Assembly: GCA_021154785.1 (NCBI GenBank)
Contig: JAJKHX010000199.1
Location: 1-34,104, forward strand
Length of the DNA stretch: 34,104 bases
Direction of reading: 5' to 3'
Source: Nocardiopsis sp.
GTDB taxonomy: Bacteria > Actinomycetota > Actinomycetes > Streptosporangiales > Streptosporangiaceae
The notes under the pieces were generated by a model, which saw only the letters and a list, made by a program, of their open reading frames with translations, was not told the origin of the DNA and ran no database searches. Numbering within the stretch: position 1 is the stretch's first letter; every line of letters begins with the position of its first letter. The position numbers were made by a program, and so were the translations under genes. Positions 15,664 to 24,111 of the stretch are shown in pieces.

Positions 15664-16545
15664 ATGACTGAGCCGCTGACCTGGGATGAGGTAGCCGCCC
15701 TGCTGGCCCGCGAGCTGGGCGAGCCGGTGAGCGGCGGGCGGCCGCTCACGCCCGGCTGGAGTTCCCGGATGACCTGGGGCACCCGCGGCGAGCGGACCGG
15801 GCCGCTGGTCGTGAAGGCCCGGCATGGTGATGGCGCCTATGAGAAAACCGCGTGGTGCGCGGCCCGCCTGCCGCTGCTCGCGGCGCGCGGCTACCCGGTC
15901 CCGGCGATCATCTGGCACGGCCTGGCCCGCGGTCAGTGGCATGTGACGGTCCAGAACCGGCTCCCCGGCTCCCGGCTCACCACGCTGGGCGGGCGGCTGC
16001 TCGAGGAAGTGCTGCAGCTGATCGAGAAGCAGGCCGACGCCGCGATCCCGGCCGGTGACCGGGACTTCACCGGCTACATCGCCAACGTGCTGTTCGATGA
16101 CTGGGACGAGGTGTGGGCCGATGCCGCCCGGGCCGGCGAGGCGGCCGGCCCGCTGTGCGCGCGGATCCGGCACTGGCTGGAGCCGGTGTGGGGACTGCGG
16201 CTGCCGCCGGCCGACTACGCCCACAACGACCTGAACCTGTCCAACATCCTCACCGACGGCGAGAGGATCACCGGCGTGGTCGACTGGGACGAGTTCGGGC
16301 TGGGCAGCCGCGCGCTCGACCTGGTCGTCCTCGCCCTCGACTGCCAGCAACTCGGCGACCAGGCCGCGGCCGGCCGGTTGCTGGCCCGGGCGGCCCAGGC
16401 CGCGGGGAGCGCGGGGCTGCGCTGCCTGGTCAGCTACCGCGCCCTGGCCGGGCTGGCCGAGGACACCCGGGAGGGCCAGCCACCGCAGGCCCAGCTCGAG
16501 GCCATCTCGGCCATCCTCGACCGGCTGCAGGCGGCTGATTCCTGA
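15664..16545 (+). CDS. APH-like phosphotransferase
   Basis: The ATG at 15664, adjacent to a GTG at 15661, gives 293 residues. The aminoglycoside-phosphotransferase/choline kinase fold is shown by GPLVVKARHGDGAYEKTAWCAARLPLLAARGYPVPAIIW in the N-lobe. The catalytic loop HNDLNLSNILTDGERITGVVDWDEFGLGSRALDLV carries the Asp of H-N-D and the metal Asp of V-V-D-W-D. The substrate may be a small alcohol, sugar or antibiotic; resistance cannot be claimed. It lies 40 bases after the MocR gene in the same direction and might be co-transcribed. Confidence 0.87.
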   Translation: MTEPLTWDEVAALLARELGEPVSGGRPLTPGWSSRMTWGTRGERTGPLVVKARHGDGAYEKTAWCAARLPLLAARGYPVPAIIWHGLARGQWHVTVQNRLPGSRLTTLGGRLLEEVLQLIEKQADAAIPAGDRDFTGYIANVLFDDWDEVWADAARAGEAAGPLCARIRHWLEPVWGLRLPPADYAHNDLNLSNILTDGERITGVVDWDEFGLGSRALDLVVLALDCQQLGDQAAAGRLLARAAQAAGSAGLRCLVSYRALAGLAEDTREGQPPQAQLEAISAILDRLQAADS

Positions 16546-16658
16546 TCGTCGCCGCCCACCGGGAAATCTACAAGGAGAAGGGGATTCCCGTGACGGATGA
16601 ACGTCATGCAAGGTTGTATTCGTCTCGAAATCAGCGCCTGGAATACCCGGAGGTCGTC

Positions 16659-17453
16659 GTGACTGCTTCCCAGGAGACCGGCCTGCTGCGGGACCGGGTG
16701 GTACTGGTCACCGGAGGTACGGCCGGGCTGGGCGCGGGCGTCGCCCGGGCGGCGGCCCGGGAGGGGGCCCTGGTCGCGGTCACCGGCCGTCGCCGCGAGC
16801 CGGGTGAGGCAATCACGGCCGAGCTCGTCCAGGGCGGGACCAAGGCACTGTTCGTGCAGGCCGATATCGGCGACGTGGCCCAGGCGCAGGCCTGCGTGAG
16901 CGCGGTGATCACCGAGTTCGGCCGGGTGGACAGCCTGGTCATCGCGGCCGGGCTCACCGACCGGGGCACGCTGCTCGACACCACGCCGGAACTGTTCGAC
17001 GCCCACATCGCGGTGAACCTGAAGGGCCCGTTCTTCCTCATGCAGGCCGTGGTGGCTCACCTGGTCGCCCGCCAGGTCCCTGGCACCATCGTCAGCATCG
17101 GCAGCACGTCAGCGCACGCCGGCCAGCCCTACCTGGCCCCGTACGTTGCGGCCAAGGCGGGGCTGGCCGGGCTGACCCGCAACGCCGCGCACGCCCACCG
17201 CTGGGACCGGATCCGGATCAACGGCCTGAACATCGGCTGGACCGACACCGACGGCGAGGACGCCACCCAGCGCCGGTTCCACGGCGCCGGCGACGACTGG
17301 CGGGCCAGAGCCGGCGCCTCGCTGCCCATGGGCAGGCTCGGGCAGGTCAGCGAGATCGCCGACTTCGTGGTGTTCCTGCTCTCCGACCGCTCCGGCGTCG
17401 TCACCGGCTCGGTCATCGACTGGGACCAGAACGTGCTGGGCGGGATGGACTGA
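16659..17453 (+). CDS. SDR family oxidoreductase
   Basis: The GTG at 16659, with CGGAGG five bases before it, gives 264 residues; the GTG at 16590 is an alternative with AAGGAGAAGGGG upstream and would add a 23-residue leader. The Rossmann motif is VLVTGGTAGLGAGVARAAAREGA, followed by the active-site serine in VSIGSTSA and YVAAKAG (Tyr and Lys). The usual NAG motif is degenerate (VIAAGLTDRG). The ending GSVIDWDQNVLGGMD is typical of SDRs in which this region closes the pocket. NAD(P)-dependent, cytosolic; substrate unknown. A small hairpin follows the stop. Confidence 0.9.
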   Translation: MTASQETGLLRDRVVLVTGGTAGLGAGVARAAAREGALVAVTGRRREPGEAITAELVQGGTKALFVQADIGDVAQAQACVSAVITEFGRVDSLVIAAGLTDRGTLLDTTPELFDAHIAVNLKGPFFLMQAVVAHLVARQVPGTIVSIGSTSAHAGQPYLAPYVAAKAGLAGLTRNAAHAHRWDRIRINGLNIGWTDTDGEDATQRRFHGAGDDWRARAGASLPMGRLGQVSEIADFVVFLLSDRSGVVTGSVIDWDQNVLGGMD

Positions 17454-17458
17454 TCAGG

Positions 17459-17482
17459 CCCGGATACTCGGCCCTGTCCGGG
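17459..17482. terminator. hairpin between convergent SDR and quinone oxidoreductase genes
   Basis: CCCGGA (17459-17464) pairs with TCCGGG (17477-17482) around a 12-base loop, in the 34-base gap between two stop codons facing each other. There is no T-run. It may serve both directions. Confidence 0.4.
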
Positions 17483-17487
17483 ACGGG

Positions 17488-18438
17488 CTAGCCGTTCGCG
17501 ACGTCGAGCACGATCTTGCCGTCGGCCTGCCCGCCTTCCACCATCCGGTGTGCCTCGGCGGCATCCGAGAGCGGGAGCACGCGGCTGACGACAGACCGCA
17601 GCGCGCGCCGCTCGAGCAGCCCGGCAAGCATCCGGGTGCGGGCGCCGTCGTCGGTGATGAGCACGCCATGGAAGCTGATGTTGGCATCGAGCAGCGGGTC
17701 CAGGTCCAGCTCGGGGGTCGCGATCGCGGCGATCTGCCCGCCGGGCCGCAGCGCGGCCAGCGCGGCCTGCGCCAGCTTGCCTCCGACCAGGTCGGCGATG
17801 GCATCGACCGGGCCACCGCCCGCCAGCGTCAGGGCCCGGGACGCGACGTCCTCACGCGTGTAGTCGATGCAGGCCACGGCGCCGAGGTCACTCATCTGAG
17901 CATGCCTGACCGGGCGGCCCACCCCGATCGTCACGATCCCGGCGGCGGCCGCCAGCTGGAGCAGGAACAGTCCCACGCCGCCGCTGGCGCCGAGCACCAG
18001 CAGCCGGCTCCCGGCCGGCAGGCCGAGCCGGGCCAGCACCAGGCTCGCGGTTCCCGCCGCCACCGGCGTGGCCGCCGCGTCGGTAAAGGAGGTCGCCGGG
18101 CCGATCGGCGCGACCAAGGCGGCGTCGGTCACCGTGAACTCGGCGTACCCCCCGGCGCCGTCCGGGAAATGCGTCATCGCCATGACCCGGTCGCCGGGCG
18201 CCAGGCTGGTGACCCCGGGTCCCACGCTGTCGATGACCCCGGCGATGTCGTAGCCGAGGATGCACGGCACCCGCAGTCCGGCCCAGTCGCCGTCGGCCCG
18301 GTTGCCCGCGTCGACCGGGTTGACCCCGGCCGCGTGCACGGCGACCCGCACCTGGCCCGGCCCGGCGACCGGATCAGCCACCTCGTCCAGCCGCAACTGC
18401 TCCGGTCCGCCGAACTCGCTTACCACCATCGCTTTCAC
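17488..18438 (-). CDS. NADPH-dependent quinone oxidoreductase (zinc-free MDR family)
   Basis: The GTG start at 18438 gives 316 residues. The N-terminal GroES-like part has VVSEFGGPEQLRLDEV, VRVAVHAAGVNPVDAGNR and LGYDIAGVIDSVGPGV. The nucleotide site is RLLVLGASGGVGLFLLQLAAAAG. No zinc-binding Cys/His set is seen, in line with quinone reductases/zeta-crystallins. The end MVEGGQADGKIVLDV is typical of the family. It lies 13 bases after the VOC gene on the same strand, so the two form an operon, perhaps handling an electrophilic small molecule. Confidence 0.9.
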   Translation of the reverse strand: MKAMVVSEFGGPEQLRLDEVADPVAGPGQVRVAVHAAGVNPVDAGNRADGDWAGLRVPCILGYDIAGVIDSVGPGVTSLAPGDRVMAMTHFPDGAGGYAEFTVTDAALVAPIGPATSFTDAAATPVAAGTASLVLARLGLPAGSRLLVLGASGGVGLFLLQLAAAAGIVTIGVGRPVRHAQMSDLGAVACIDYTREDVASRALTLAGGGPVDAIADLVGGKLAQAALAALRPGGQIAAIATPELDLDPLLDANISFHGVLITDDGARTRMLAGLLERRALRSVVSRVLPLSDAAEAHRMVEGGQADGKIVLDVANG

Positions 18439-18451
18439 AAAGGTTCATTCT

Positions 18452-18886
18452 TCACGGGGTCAGGAACTGGCGCCAGCCGCCTGGCAGAGTGGTCTGGCCT
18501 ACCTCGATCAGGTACCCGTCGGGGTCACGCATGTAGCAGCGGATCTCGGTCGCGTGCTGCTTCGGCGGCGTGAGGAACTCGGCGCCGCGCGCGCTCCACT
18601 CCGCGTACACCGCGTGGATGTCTGAGACCCGGATGTTGAGGAAGCTGCTGGCCAGGTCCGGATCGCGCGGCACCTCGAGGGTGACGGCCGGCTTGTCGTC
18701 GGTCGGACCGCCACCCACGTTGATGATGATCGCGCTGTTGGCGAGCGTGATGTACGTCGGCTCACCCGAGCGGATCGTCGTGCCGCCGAGCACGTCGGTA
18801 TAGAAGCGGCGGGAGCGCTCCACGTCAGCAGAGGTGATGAAGTGGGTCAACTCGATCTCGTAGGCGGGCTGGCTGCCTTCGGTCAT
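18452..18886 (-). CDS. VOC superfamily (glyoxalase-like) protein
   Basis: The second ATG (18886), with GGAGG six bases upstream, is preferred over 18904, giving 144 residues. Paired beta-alpha-beta-beta-beta units are visible: ELTHFITSADVERSRRFYTDVLGG, then VTLEVPRDPDLASSFLNIRVSDIHAVYAEWSARGAEFL and EIRCYMRDPDGYLIEVGQ. The metal residues are probably His in ELTHF and Glu in LIEVGQ. Members act as lyases, dioxygenases or resistance binding proteins; the substrate is unknown. It is the first gene of the operon with the quinone oxidoreductase, divergent from the AhpD-like gene. Confidence 0.88.
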   Translation of the reverse strand: MTEGSQPAYEIELTHFITSADVERSRRFYTDVLGGTTIRSGEPTYITLANSAIIINVGGGPTDDKPAVTLEVPRDPDLASSFLNIRVSDIHAVYAEWSARGAEFLTPPKQHATEIRCYMRDPDGYLIEVGQTTLPGGWRQFLTP

Positions 18887-18983
18887 TGTGTACCTCCATG
18901 TCATGCGCTGGTCTCACCGTCGCTGCTGAGTACGGCCGGCTGCGCCGTAGATACCCGGGCCGCTGCCCTGGTCTCGCCGGCTT

Positions 18984-18989
18984 AGGGTG
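18984..18989 (+). promoter_or_regulatory. -10-like TAGGGT, leaderless start for AhpD-like gene
   Basis: TAGGGT ends 6 bases before the ATG at 18996, the spacing seen for leaderless actinobacterial mRNAs. No good ribosome site is needed or present. It lies in the 109-base divergent gap with the VOC gene. Confidence 0.45.
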
Positions 18990-18995
18990 GGATGC

Positions 18996-19568
18996 ATGTT
19001 CGACATACCCTCGCTGGAGGACGTGCCCGAGGACCTGCGGTCTCGTATCAAAGAGGTCGAAGACAAGTCTGGCTTCATCCCCAATATCTTCCTCACCCTG
19101 GCGCGGCGGCCTGCCGAATGGCGCGCGTTCTTTGCCTATCACGACGCTCTCATGGACAAGGAGACGCCCGCGCTCAGCAAGGGCGACCGGGAGCTTATCG
19201 TGGTAGCCACCAGCGCGGAGAACCGCTGCCTGTACTGCGTCGTGGCCCACGGTGCGATCGCCCGGATCCGGGCGCGCAACCCCCGGATCGCCGACCAGGT
19301 GGCCACCGACTGGCGCAGCGCCGAACTCGATGACCGCCAGCGTGCGATTCTGGAGGTCGCCATCAGGCTCGCGGTCGAGCCGTGGACGGTCAATGACGAG
19401 ATCCTGGGTTCGCTGCGCGCTCACGGCCTGACCGACGACGACATCTGGGATGTCGGCTCGATCAGTGCGTTCTTCGCCATGTCGAACCGGCTGGCCCACC
19501 TGACCAGCACCATGCCGAACGACGAGTTCTACCTCATGGGCCGCCTGCCGCGGACGCCATCGGCCTGA
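18996..19568 (+). CDS. AhpD-like/peroxidase-related carboxymuconolactone decarboxylase family protein
   Basis: A 190-residue protein starting MFDIPSLEDVPEDLRSRIKEVEDKSGFIPNIFLTLARRPAEWRAFFAYHDALM, the usual opening of the peroxidase-related (uncharacterised AhpD-like) group. The redox motif is CLYCVVAHGA (CxxC followed by His) in SAENRCLYCVVAHGAIAR. It is followed by the helical part LDDRQRAILEVAIRLAVEPWTVNDEIL. A thiol-dependent hydroperoxide-reducing role is expected. It is flanked by redox enzymes. ATG 18996 is preferred to GTG 18987 because of the conserved MFDIPS opening. Confidence 0.88.
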   Translation: MFDIPSLEDVPEDLRSRIKEVEDKSGFIPNIFLTLARRPAEWRAFFAYHDALMDKETPALSKGDRELIVVATSAENRCLYCVVAHGAIARIRARNPRIADQVATDWRSAELDDRQRAILEVAIRLAVEPWTVNDEILGSLRAHGLTDDDIWDVGSISAFFAMSNRLAHLTSTMPNDEFYLMGRLPRTPSA

Positions 19569-19575
19569 TGGATGC

Positions 19576-19597
19576 GGACGGTTCGCGCCGCCCGTCC
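19576..19597. terminator. hairpin between convergent AhpD-like and amine oxidase genes
   Basis: GGACGG (19576-19581) pairs with CCGTCC (19592-19597) over a 10-base loop in the 41-base gap between facing stop codons. No T-run is present. Confidence 0.4.
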
Positions 19598-19609
19598 TAG
19601 CCGCGCCCC

Positions 19610-20950
19610 TCACTTCATGAGCTCGGCCGCCACTCGCCGCGCCTCACGCAGGCCGCTTTCGATCGCGCCGTCGATGAAGCCGCCCCACAAGCTCGCGTTG
19701 TCGCTCGAGGCGAAGTGCACCACGCCCGCGGGCCGTTGCAGCCCGGCCAGGTAGCGGGTCAGCTGCCCGGGCCGGTGCGTCATCCAGGTGGTCCGTGAGA
19801 GCGGGTCCTTCATCCAGTCGTGCGCGGCCGCCCCGGTGACCTCCAGCCCGGGCCGCAGCGCGTCGACCGCGGCCTGCACATCAGCGACGCTGGTCACGTC
19901 GAGCTGTGTGTGGTCAGGCCCGAACCCGACCAGGACCGTCGCGTCGTCATCGGCAAACTCGGTCTTCAGCACCGAGACCGGATGCCGCGGGCTCGCGTAC
20001 GCGAAGAACCGCGGTACCCGGCCGCGTGCCCTCACCCAGACCTTCACGCCCTGCGACGCGACGGTCTCGGCGTTCGCCCGCTGCCAGGCCTCCGGCAGCC
20101 CCGGCTGCCACTCGATGCCCGCGATCGCGTTGACCGGCAGCGTCGAGATCACCCGCCGGGCACGCACCTCGGTGCCGTCGGCGCAGGTCACGACCGCGCC
20201 GTCCGCCGTCTGCGCGACTCTCGTCACGGTCGTGCTCAGCCGGATCTCGCCCGCGACGTCCGCCGCGATCGCCGCCGTGAACCCGCTCATGCCGCCGACC
20301 ACCCGGTAGGTAGCCGAGGCCTCATGCATGAGCTGCCAGTGCCCGCCCGCCGCGGCCGCCCAGCGCAGCGCGCTGGACAGGCCGACCTGGTCGAGCCGGG
20401 CGTTCACGTGCCCGACCCAGACCGCCTCGTTCGCGCTGCGCGCCTCGTCCCCGAGCCCGAGCGCGTCGATCCGGTCCTGGATGCTGAGCGCGTCAAGTCC
20501 GCCGATCTCGCCGGTCACCGGATCGACGCCACGGGGAATGGCGGCACGGACGTCATCCACGATCGCCTGCTGCCCGTCGGCGATGAGCGCCATGAACTCA
20601 TCCAGCGTGCCCGTGCGGCGGGCGTCGCCCGCACCGAGCCAGTACGCCTCCTCGACCGCGGGGCTACGCGTGATCTTCCGCCCGTACCGGGTCATCTCGG
20701 CCCACGTGTGCGGCTGCACCCAGTGCACCCAGGTGCCGCCGAGCTCCAGGTCGTGGCCGAGCCTGCGGTCGGTCCAGGTCCGCCCGCCGACCCGGTCGCG
20801 AGCCTCCAGCACGAGCACGCCGAGCCCCGCCCGGCCCAGCTCGCGCGCGGCGACCAGCCCCGCGAACCCGGCACCGATGACGACCACGTCGGCATCGGCC
20901 GGCACCTCGCCCCCACGTGGGCCGATGGCCTCGGGCATGAGTGCGGACAT
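19610..20950 (-). CDS. FAD-dependent amine oxidase (flavin monoamine oxidase family)
   Basis: The ATG at 20950, with GGAGG upstream, gives 446 residues; the track start at 21004 is too early. The dinucleotide site is ADVVVIGAGFAGLVAARELGRAGLGVLVLEARDRVGGRTWT, followed by LELGGTWVHWVQPHTW. The C-terminal FAD contact is GVVHFASSDNASLWGGFIDGAIESG. Such enzymes oxidise amines to imines with release of H2O2. The substrate cannot be told from the motifs. There is no signal peptide. It stands alone with its own upstream region. Confidence 0.9.
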   Translation of the reverse strand: MSALMPEAIGPRGGEVPADADVVVIGAGFAGLVAARELGRAGLGVLVLEARDRVGGRTWTDRRLGHDLELGGTWVHWVQPHTWAEMTRYGRKITRSPAVEEAYWLGAGDARRTGTLDEFMALIADGQQAIVDDVRAAIPRGVDPVTGEIGGLDALSIQDRIDALGLGDEARSANEAVWVGHVNARLDQVGLSSALRWAAAAGGHWQLMHEASATYRVVGGMSGFTAAIAADVAGEIRLSTTVTRVAQTADGAVVTCADGTEVRARRVISTLPVNAIAGIEWQPGLPEAWQRANAETVASQGVKVWVRARGRVPRFFAYASPRHPVSVLKTEFADDDATVLVGFGPDHTQLDVTSVADVQAAVDALRPGLEVTGAAAHDWMKDPLSRTTWMTHRPGQLTRYLAGLQRPAGVVHFASSDNASLWGGFIDGAIESGLREARRVAAELMK

Positions 20951-21179
20951 GGGGCTTACCTCCGCCGTGCAGCCTATGTGCAGTACCGAACGGGTACCAG
21001 CCAAGCCGCCGTAGCCACCGCTAGACGAGGGTGCGTTACCGGGGCGGGCACCGGGCTCGTTCGGTCCAAAGATTTTCGGCCGAACGGAGTGGGTATCACG
21101 CCCCGGCGGGCGGACCTTTCCCCCGTGTGAGCCGACGGCGCGGCGACCAGATCACGGGATCCGGACCCTCACCCAGGCC

Positions 21180-21548
21180 ATGACCGACCGCCAGGAATGG
21201 GAACACGCCACCGCCCGGTCCCGGCATCTGGCTATCGCCGCCGACGCCGAGCTCCGCCACCGTCACCCCTACCAGAAGATCGAGCCCCTGCGCTCGGCAG
21301 AGCCAGCGGTCAGCGACGCTGAACGCCAGCACCCGGACTTGATTCCTTATCGGAGGAGCGGCGAGACGTCCCGGATCGGTGACCTCGAGGTACAGCGGCG
21401 GGCCTTCCACGCCGACGAGGCATGTCTCGCCTTGCGGCTGCCGTGGCGGGATGCGATTTTGCAACCGCCCAAGCCGCAGATCGCCCCATCGGCAGAGATC
21501 CTCCAGCTCGCCGTCGAGCATGACATCGAACCCGAGGCCGAAGGCTAA
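21180..21548 (+). pseudogene. fragment resembling the C-terminus of a TrwC/MobF-type relaxase
   Basis: The 122-residue frame reads DRQEWEHATARSRHLAIAADAELRHRHPYQKIEPLRSAEP and later RDAILQPPKPQIAPSAEILQLAVEHDIEPEAEG. I recognise this as close to the tail region found in large actinobacterial conjugative relaxases. The catalytic Tyr/His motifs and helicase parts of such proteins are absent, so only a tail remains, with a shortened middle. The sequence before the ATG may also be coding. It lies beside a KAP NTPase and an integrase stub, consistent with a lost conjugative element. Family assignment is from memory and moderate. Confidence 0.45.
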
Positions 21549-21579
21549 CCGTTAACTATCGCGCCACGGTCGGCCACAC

Positions 21580-21594
21580 GCCAGTAGAACTGGC
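21580..21594. terminator. short perfect hairpin GCCAGT-AGA-ACTGGC
   Basis: A 6-bp perfect stem with a 3-base loop lies between the facing ends of the relaxase-like fragment and the KAP NTPase gene. No T-run is present, so termination is only a possibility. Confidence 0.35.
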
Positions 21595-21648
21595 ACTGTC
21601 AGCTTGGGAACCTATGCCGCCCGGGCTGCCTGCGCCCTGACCTGCCGG

Positions 21649-23346
21649 TTAGTTTCCGGTGGGGTAAAACGATGCTCTCCGGCGGAGGAAGCGGAGCTCT
21701 CGCTCGAGCCGCGTCAGGTTCGAGTCAAGCTCGGAAGCGAGGGCGGCTAGCCGATCGGGATCTTTTTCGTTCTTCTCTGCCGTCTCTATTTCCGCCGTGA
21801 CGGTTCTGATGGAAGCAAGGACTGGAGGCAACTGGGGATCTTCCACACCGGCAGGAGTCGGAAGCCCGCTCACCAAGGTGTTCAGCTGCCAGGTTATCCC
21901 TGAGGCGAGCTGGTCGTCCCTGCCGGGATGCTGGAGTTGCCGGAGGATTCGGCGAATTTCGCCGACCGCCCGGTAGGCTGGTCGAATCCACCCGGGGGTG
22001 CTGCCGGCAGTTTGCAAGCTGGAGAGATATGGCTCAAGGTCTTGCGCCTCCGCCAGAGGCGAGGCTAGGGCCGAGCCCGCGTACCTAAGGAAGTCACTCG
22101 GCACTACGCTTCCTGTTGGCCATACGGACCCAAGGCCATCACCGTTGCCAGTGCGATGACGCTCCAACGCCTCCCTAAAGCTCGGCCAGTCCGTGACGAT
22201 CATGTCGTACGCTGCTTGCCACTCAGGGTGGAAGGCGATCGTCTGCAGCGCGAGAACGACGTGAGGGTCTAGCTCTGGGCGAACGAGTGTCTGCAAGGTA
22301 TACGTATTGATGAAACGTTTGATCTCGCGCGGATTGACTCGTTCGTCTCCGGCGACATACCGCAGGTATGGTCGCACCCGAGAGCGGAGATCGTCGACCT
22401 GGCCGGATTCGAGAGCGGCCTCCGCATACATGGCATCTAGCAGCTCGTCCAGTTGCGCAAGTAGCACAGGCTGCAGCGAGTACGGCACCTGAAACAGCTT
22501 CTTGAGGTACTCGCCCGCGATCCGGATCTGCGAGTCACGGCTGTCACTGATGGATGGAACCCCCGCGTCGGTCGCGGCCGGAGAGATGCTGCCAAAGCGC
22601 GATGCGACGGCCCTCTCGATGATGCGCTGGTCAAGTCCAACCACAAATACGAAACCCGGTAGATCAAAGAACAGTTTCATCGCCTCGAGAACCTGGATCG
22701 CACTCGATGGTAGGCAACGATCGAGGTCATCGACGAACACGACAATCCGTGAGATGTCACCCGTTAGAAATTCCTCGACAGCCTCGGACAGTTTGGTGAA
22801 CCCGCCGAAATAGAGCGACTGCGGTTGGTCTTCCGCGTTACCTGAATCGGTGCCGTCACGCAGCTGATCGATGGCCTTGGCAGCGTCGTATGTCAGCTTC
22901 GCGCCAGGAACCAGTCCCACTTCGACGGACGCACCAGCCGCGAGGGCCCGCACAACACGACCGATGCGTCGTGCGGCCTTTATGGCCTTATCCGTGCGCG
23001 TGCCTTGCGACTGGACGGCTGCCCAGTTAACCAGACTCTGGCGGATGGTGTCGAGCAATGGTACAAGCAACTCGGGCTCACGCTCGTAGCGCCAAGCATT
23101 GAAGCGGACAGGAATTGCCGTATCCCGGTCCAGTTTGCTTTCGATTGTCTCCATGAGGGTTGTCTTACCGGAACCCCAATCGCCGAAAATCCCGATGGCA
23201 AAACGCGGCTCGCTGGCCTCGATAATCGAGGCGAACGCTTCCGCGATTGGTCCGAACCCAAGCGCCGGATTGGGCGCGGGGGCGTCGAGCAGCATCCTGC
23301 TACGCTGAGCAGGAGGCGGCTGGACGCCTTGCGTGCCGGTCGACAT
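21649..23346 (-). CDS. KAP family P-loop NTPase
   Basis: The ATG at 23346, preceded by AGGAAA, gives 565 residues; ATG 23358 is an alternative. Walker A is FGDWGSGKTTLME (about 54-66) and is followed by RFNAWRYEREPELLVPLL, the KAP signature. Walker B is RIVVFVDDLDRC (200-211), with LEAMKLFFDLPGFVFVVGLDQRIIE after it and VNPREIKRFINTY as a later conserved element. The C-terminus is a charged coiled coil (about 520-558). KAP NTPases are often carried on plasmids, prophages and defence islands, and several are antiphage parts. The coding sequence uses more A/T-ending codons than its neighbours. It sits between a relaxase-like fragment and an integrase stub, so it was probably imported. No second effector gene is visible. 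Confidence 0.9.
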   Translation of the reverse strand: MSTGTQGVQPPPAQRSRMLLDAPAPNPALGFGPIAEAFASIIEASEPRFAIGIFGDWGSGKTTLMETIESKLDRDTAIPVRFNAWRYEREPELLVPLLDTIRQSLVNWAAVQSQGTRTDKAIKAARRIGRVVRALAAGASVEVGLVPGAKLTYDAAKAIDQLRDGTDSGNAEDQPQSLYFGGFTKLSEAVEEFLTGDISRIVVFVDDLDRCLPSSAIQVLEAMKLFFDLPGFVFVVGLDQRIIERAVASRFGSISPAATDAGVPSISDSRDSQIRIAGEYLKKLFQVPYSLQPVLLAQLDELLDAMYAEAALESGQVDDLRSRVRPYLRYVAGDERVNPREIKRFINTYTLQTLVRPELDPHVVLALQTIAFHPEWQAAYDMIVTDWPSFREALERHRTGNGDGLGSVWPTGSVVPSDFLRYAGSALASPLAEAQDLEPYLSSLQTAGSTPGWIRPAYRAVGEIRRILRQLQHPGRDDQLASGITWQLNTLVSGLPTPAGVEDPQLPPVLASIRTVTAEIETAEKNEKDPDRLAALASELDSNLTRLERELRFLRRRASFYPTGN

Positions 23347-23439
23347 TTTCCTGATCATCGTCGACGTCGCCTGACCGTGCAAGGGTCGTGAGCCGTCGTG
23401 CGCGTCGGATAGGCCCGAAGCCGCGATGCCCAAACCTCT

Positions 23440-23553
23440 CTAGAGCGTCCGAAACCTGCGCGGGTCTGACGCACCCACGGCCCATGACCTCGTCGCATCG
23501 AAGTAGATCGCGTCCTCGCCGTGCCCGCGACGGCGCGCAACAGTGTCCGCCAT
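23440..23553 (-). pseudogene. N-terminal stub of a tyrosine-type integrase
   Basis: Read on the minus strand, an ATG at 23553 gives MADTVARRRGHGEDAIYFD, then ATRSWAVGAS, and stops after 37 codons. RRRGHGE(D/G)SIYxDxxxxxxVGA is the usual opening of actinobacterial tyrosine recombinases of integrative elements. Everything after the first strand pair is missing. It is too short for the ORF track in this frame. The stub lies 80 bases from the 3' end of tRNA-Phe, a normal attachment place for such elements. Confidence 0.6.
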
Positions 23554-23575
23554 AGAGCGGAGGGTGACTCTTTTC

Positions 23576-23597
23576 TTGGCTCCCCGTTTGGCTCCCC
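23576..23597. repeat. direct repeat TTGGCTCCCC, 12-base spacing
   Basis: TTGGCTCCCC occurs at 23576-23585 and 23588-23597, between tRNA-Phe and the integrase stub. It may be a recombinase arm-type site of the lost element. On the minus strand it reads as the repeated codons of WGAKRGAKK. Confidence 0.5.
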
Positions 23598-23632
23598 ACA
23601 ACGGGGGCTGATCGCCAAAACGGGCTCTGAAC

Positions 23633-23709
23633 TGGTGGTCAGGGGCAGGGTCGAACTGCCGACCTTCCGCTTTTCAGGCGGACGCTCGTACCAACTGAGC
23701 TACCTGACC
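23633..23709 (-). tRNA. tRNA-Phe (GAA)
   Basis: Minus-strand cloverleaf with acceptor GGTCAGG/CCTGACC, D-arm GCTCAGTTGGT, anticodon loop CTGAAAA (anticodon GAA), T-arm GGCAGTTCGACCCTGCC and discriminator A followed by an encoded CCA (23633-23635). It is the last of three clustered tRNAs on this strand, and its 3' end faces the mobile-element remains. Confidence 0.95.
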
Positions 23710-23747
23710 TGGCTGGGACCCCAGTGAAACCTCACCGGGGATCCCTG

Positions 23748-23822
23748 CGGTCCTGACGGGATTTGAACCCGCGACCTCCACCTTGACAGGGTGGCGAGCA
23801 CTCCAAGCTGCTCTACAGGACC
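23748..23822 (-). tRNA. tRNA-Asp (GTC)
   Basis: Minus-strand cloverleaf with acceptor GGTCCTG/CAGGACC, anticodon loop CTGTCAA (GTC) and T-loop GGGTTCAAATCCC. The discriminator is G and a full CCA is not encoded. It lies 26 bases after tRNA-Glu and 38 before tRNA-Phe. Confidence 0.95.
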
Positions 23823-23848
23823 TCGTACCGCTAACCGTATCCGAAGCG

Positions 23849-23921
23849 TGCCCCCAACGGGATTCGAACCCGTGCCGCCGCCTTGAAAGGGCGGTGTCCT
23901 AGGCCGCTAGACGATGGGGGC
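23849..23921 (-). tRNA. tRNA-Glu (TTC)
   Basis: Minus-strand cloverleaf with acceptor GCCCCCA/TGGGGGC, anticodon loop CTTTCAA (TTC) and T-arm CGGGTTCGAATCCCG. It is the first gene of the Glu-Asp-Phe tRNA cluster, an order common in actinobacteria. Confidence 0.95.
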
Positions 23922-24111
23922 TCCGACGACCTTGGCCGCCATAACCGTACCAGCCCGCCGTTGGGGACTCGCTCAGCATAGGGGACGCAGCCCGAACCAG
24001 CAAACGGAGTTCCCGCCGGCCAAAGCGGCCGGAAGCCGGCCTGGAATCAGGGCGGTACCTCTTGCCAAGACCGGGTACACCAGACACGGTAAGCGATAGA
24101 ATAGTCACGCA

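Noticed and set aside
15664-16545. Calling the APH-like gene an antibiotic resistance gene
   Set aside because: The fold covers many small-molecule kinases and nothing in the motifs or context points to an antibiotic.
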